Positions 60,322 to 60,478 of a DNA stretch of 60,478 nt are shown piece after piece. This stretch comes from Methanobacteriota archaeon (lineage in GTDB: Archaea > Halobacteriota > Methanomicrobia > Methanomicrobiales > Methanoculleaceae), in NCBI GenBank assembly GCA_016841955.1, contig JAENYE010000008.1, forward strand, positions 1-60,478. The letters run 5' to 3'. Numbering within the stretch: the stretch's first letter is position 1; each line of letters starts with the position of its first letter. The translations under genes were made by a program, and so were the position numbers. Below the pieces are notes generated by a model that ran no database searches, was not told the origin of the DNA, and worked only from the letters and a program-made list of their open reading frames with translations.

Positions 60322-60478
60322 GCAGTGGACCGTGGTGGATATCGCATACGGGGGAAGGGGCTGACGGGGAGGGGGGAGACCCCCCTCCCCTGTCCCCCCA
60401 GCGAAACCCTTCGGGTTTCTCGACCTCCTGCCGTTCCGGCAGTCGTTCCCCCCGTGGCGATACTCCCACGGTCCAGTA
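60322..60478. repeat. Intergenic palindrome, type-A ends on both sides, two cassettes
   Basis: Left CAGTGGACCGTGG-TGGATATCGC and right GGCGATACTCCCACGGTCCAG are inverted copies. Inner arms GGGGAGGGGGG and CCCCCCTCCCC are present. Cassettes are GAAACCC-TTC-GGGTTTC (60403-60419) and CTGCCG-TTC-CGGCAG (60428-60442). It may continue past the window edge. No gene is seen in 60201-60478. Confidence 0.82.

Overview
The window reads as chromosomal DNA of a GC-rich, mesophilic, formate-using methanogenic archaeon, most likely a Methanoculleus-type member of the Methanomicrobiales. The taxon is inferred, not proven. Support comes from a methanogen-type fdhA-fdhB pair, FmdE-family proteins, archaeal PyrH, a THUMP-type tRNA methyltransferase, four tandem DUF4013 membrane proteins, TATA-box promoters, and many start codons about 24-32 nt downstream of a TATA box with no Shine-Dalgarno (leaderless mRNAs).

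Layout. 0.1-6.1 kb: SAM methyltransferase, MsrB, a lipoprotein, an iron-sulfur flavoprotein and a giant HEAT-repeat protein. 6.3-12 kb: a GalT-like protein and a glycosyltransferase (convergent), a Mut7-C RNase-like protein, an AmmeMemoRadiSam radical SAM enzyme, a 49-aa zinc ribbon, UMP kinase, tRNA-Pro and endonuclease III. 12-16 kb: intergenic repeats, a Pit phosphate transporter with its DUF47 partner, a nitroreductase and a broken secreted protein. 16-28 kb: a PP-loop/cysteine-desulfurase fusion, then a formate dehydrogenase and Mo/W-cofactor block (fdhD, fdhB, fdhA, FmdE, TrmO-FmdE fusion, MoeA fusion). 28-37 kb: META-domain proteins, a small ribbon-helix-helix-like protein behind a 31-bp repeat array, MalQ, proline dehydrogenase-like, TIGR04255, polyprenol-kinase-like, GtrA-like, a tRNA G10 methyltransferase and a Fic protein. 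37-46 kb: grpE-dnaK-dnaJ, purH and four DUF4013 paralogues. 46-52 kb: a LeuA/CimA-type gene with ilvB-ilvN, and a sodium:solute symporter with a 35-aa partner. 52-56.4 kb: a redox island (ArsR-flavodoxin fusion, flavodoxin-ferredoxins, double flavodoxin) that is partly decayed. 56.4-60.2 kb: a hydrolase remnant, a FAD oxidoreductase, two glycosyltransferases and a thioesterase.

How the genes fit together. FdhD, FdhA and FdhB make and mature the formate-oxidising enzyme; the neighbouring MoeA and FmdE-type genes fit its molybdo/tungstopterin supply. Pit and DUF47 form one phosphate-uptake operon. GrpE, DnaK and DnaJ form the chaperone operon. LeuA/CimA and IlvBN make branched-chain amino acid precursors. 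The 58-60 kb oxidoreductase and glycosyltransferases look like one surface-glycan operon.

The most unusual material is non-coding. (i) A dispersed intergenic palindrome family carries variable hairpin cassettes, many with a three-base TTC or GAA loop. (ii) An 81-82 bp GCGAAG inverted-repeat element occurs at least twice. (iii) Three exact 31-bp-period repeats of paired TGTNAC boxes precede a small regulator-like gene. (iv) Each DUF4013 gene has a start-proximal palindrome, and three have a fixed 42-nt TATA-to-ATG distance. (v) A perfect palindrome lies on the start of the ArsR-flavodoxin gene. Unusual proteins are the PP-loop/cysteine-desulfurase fusion, the TrmO-FmdE fusion, and an endonuclease III with His in place of one cluster cysteine.
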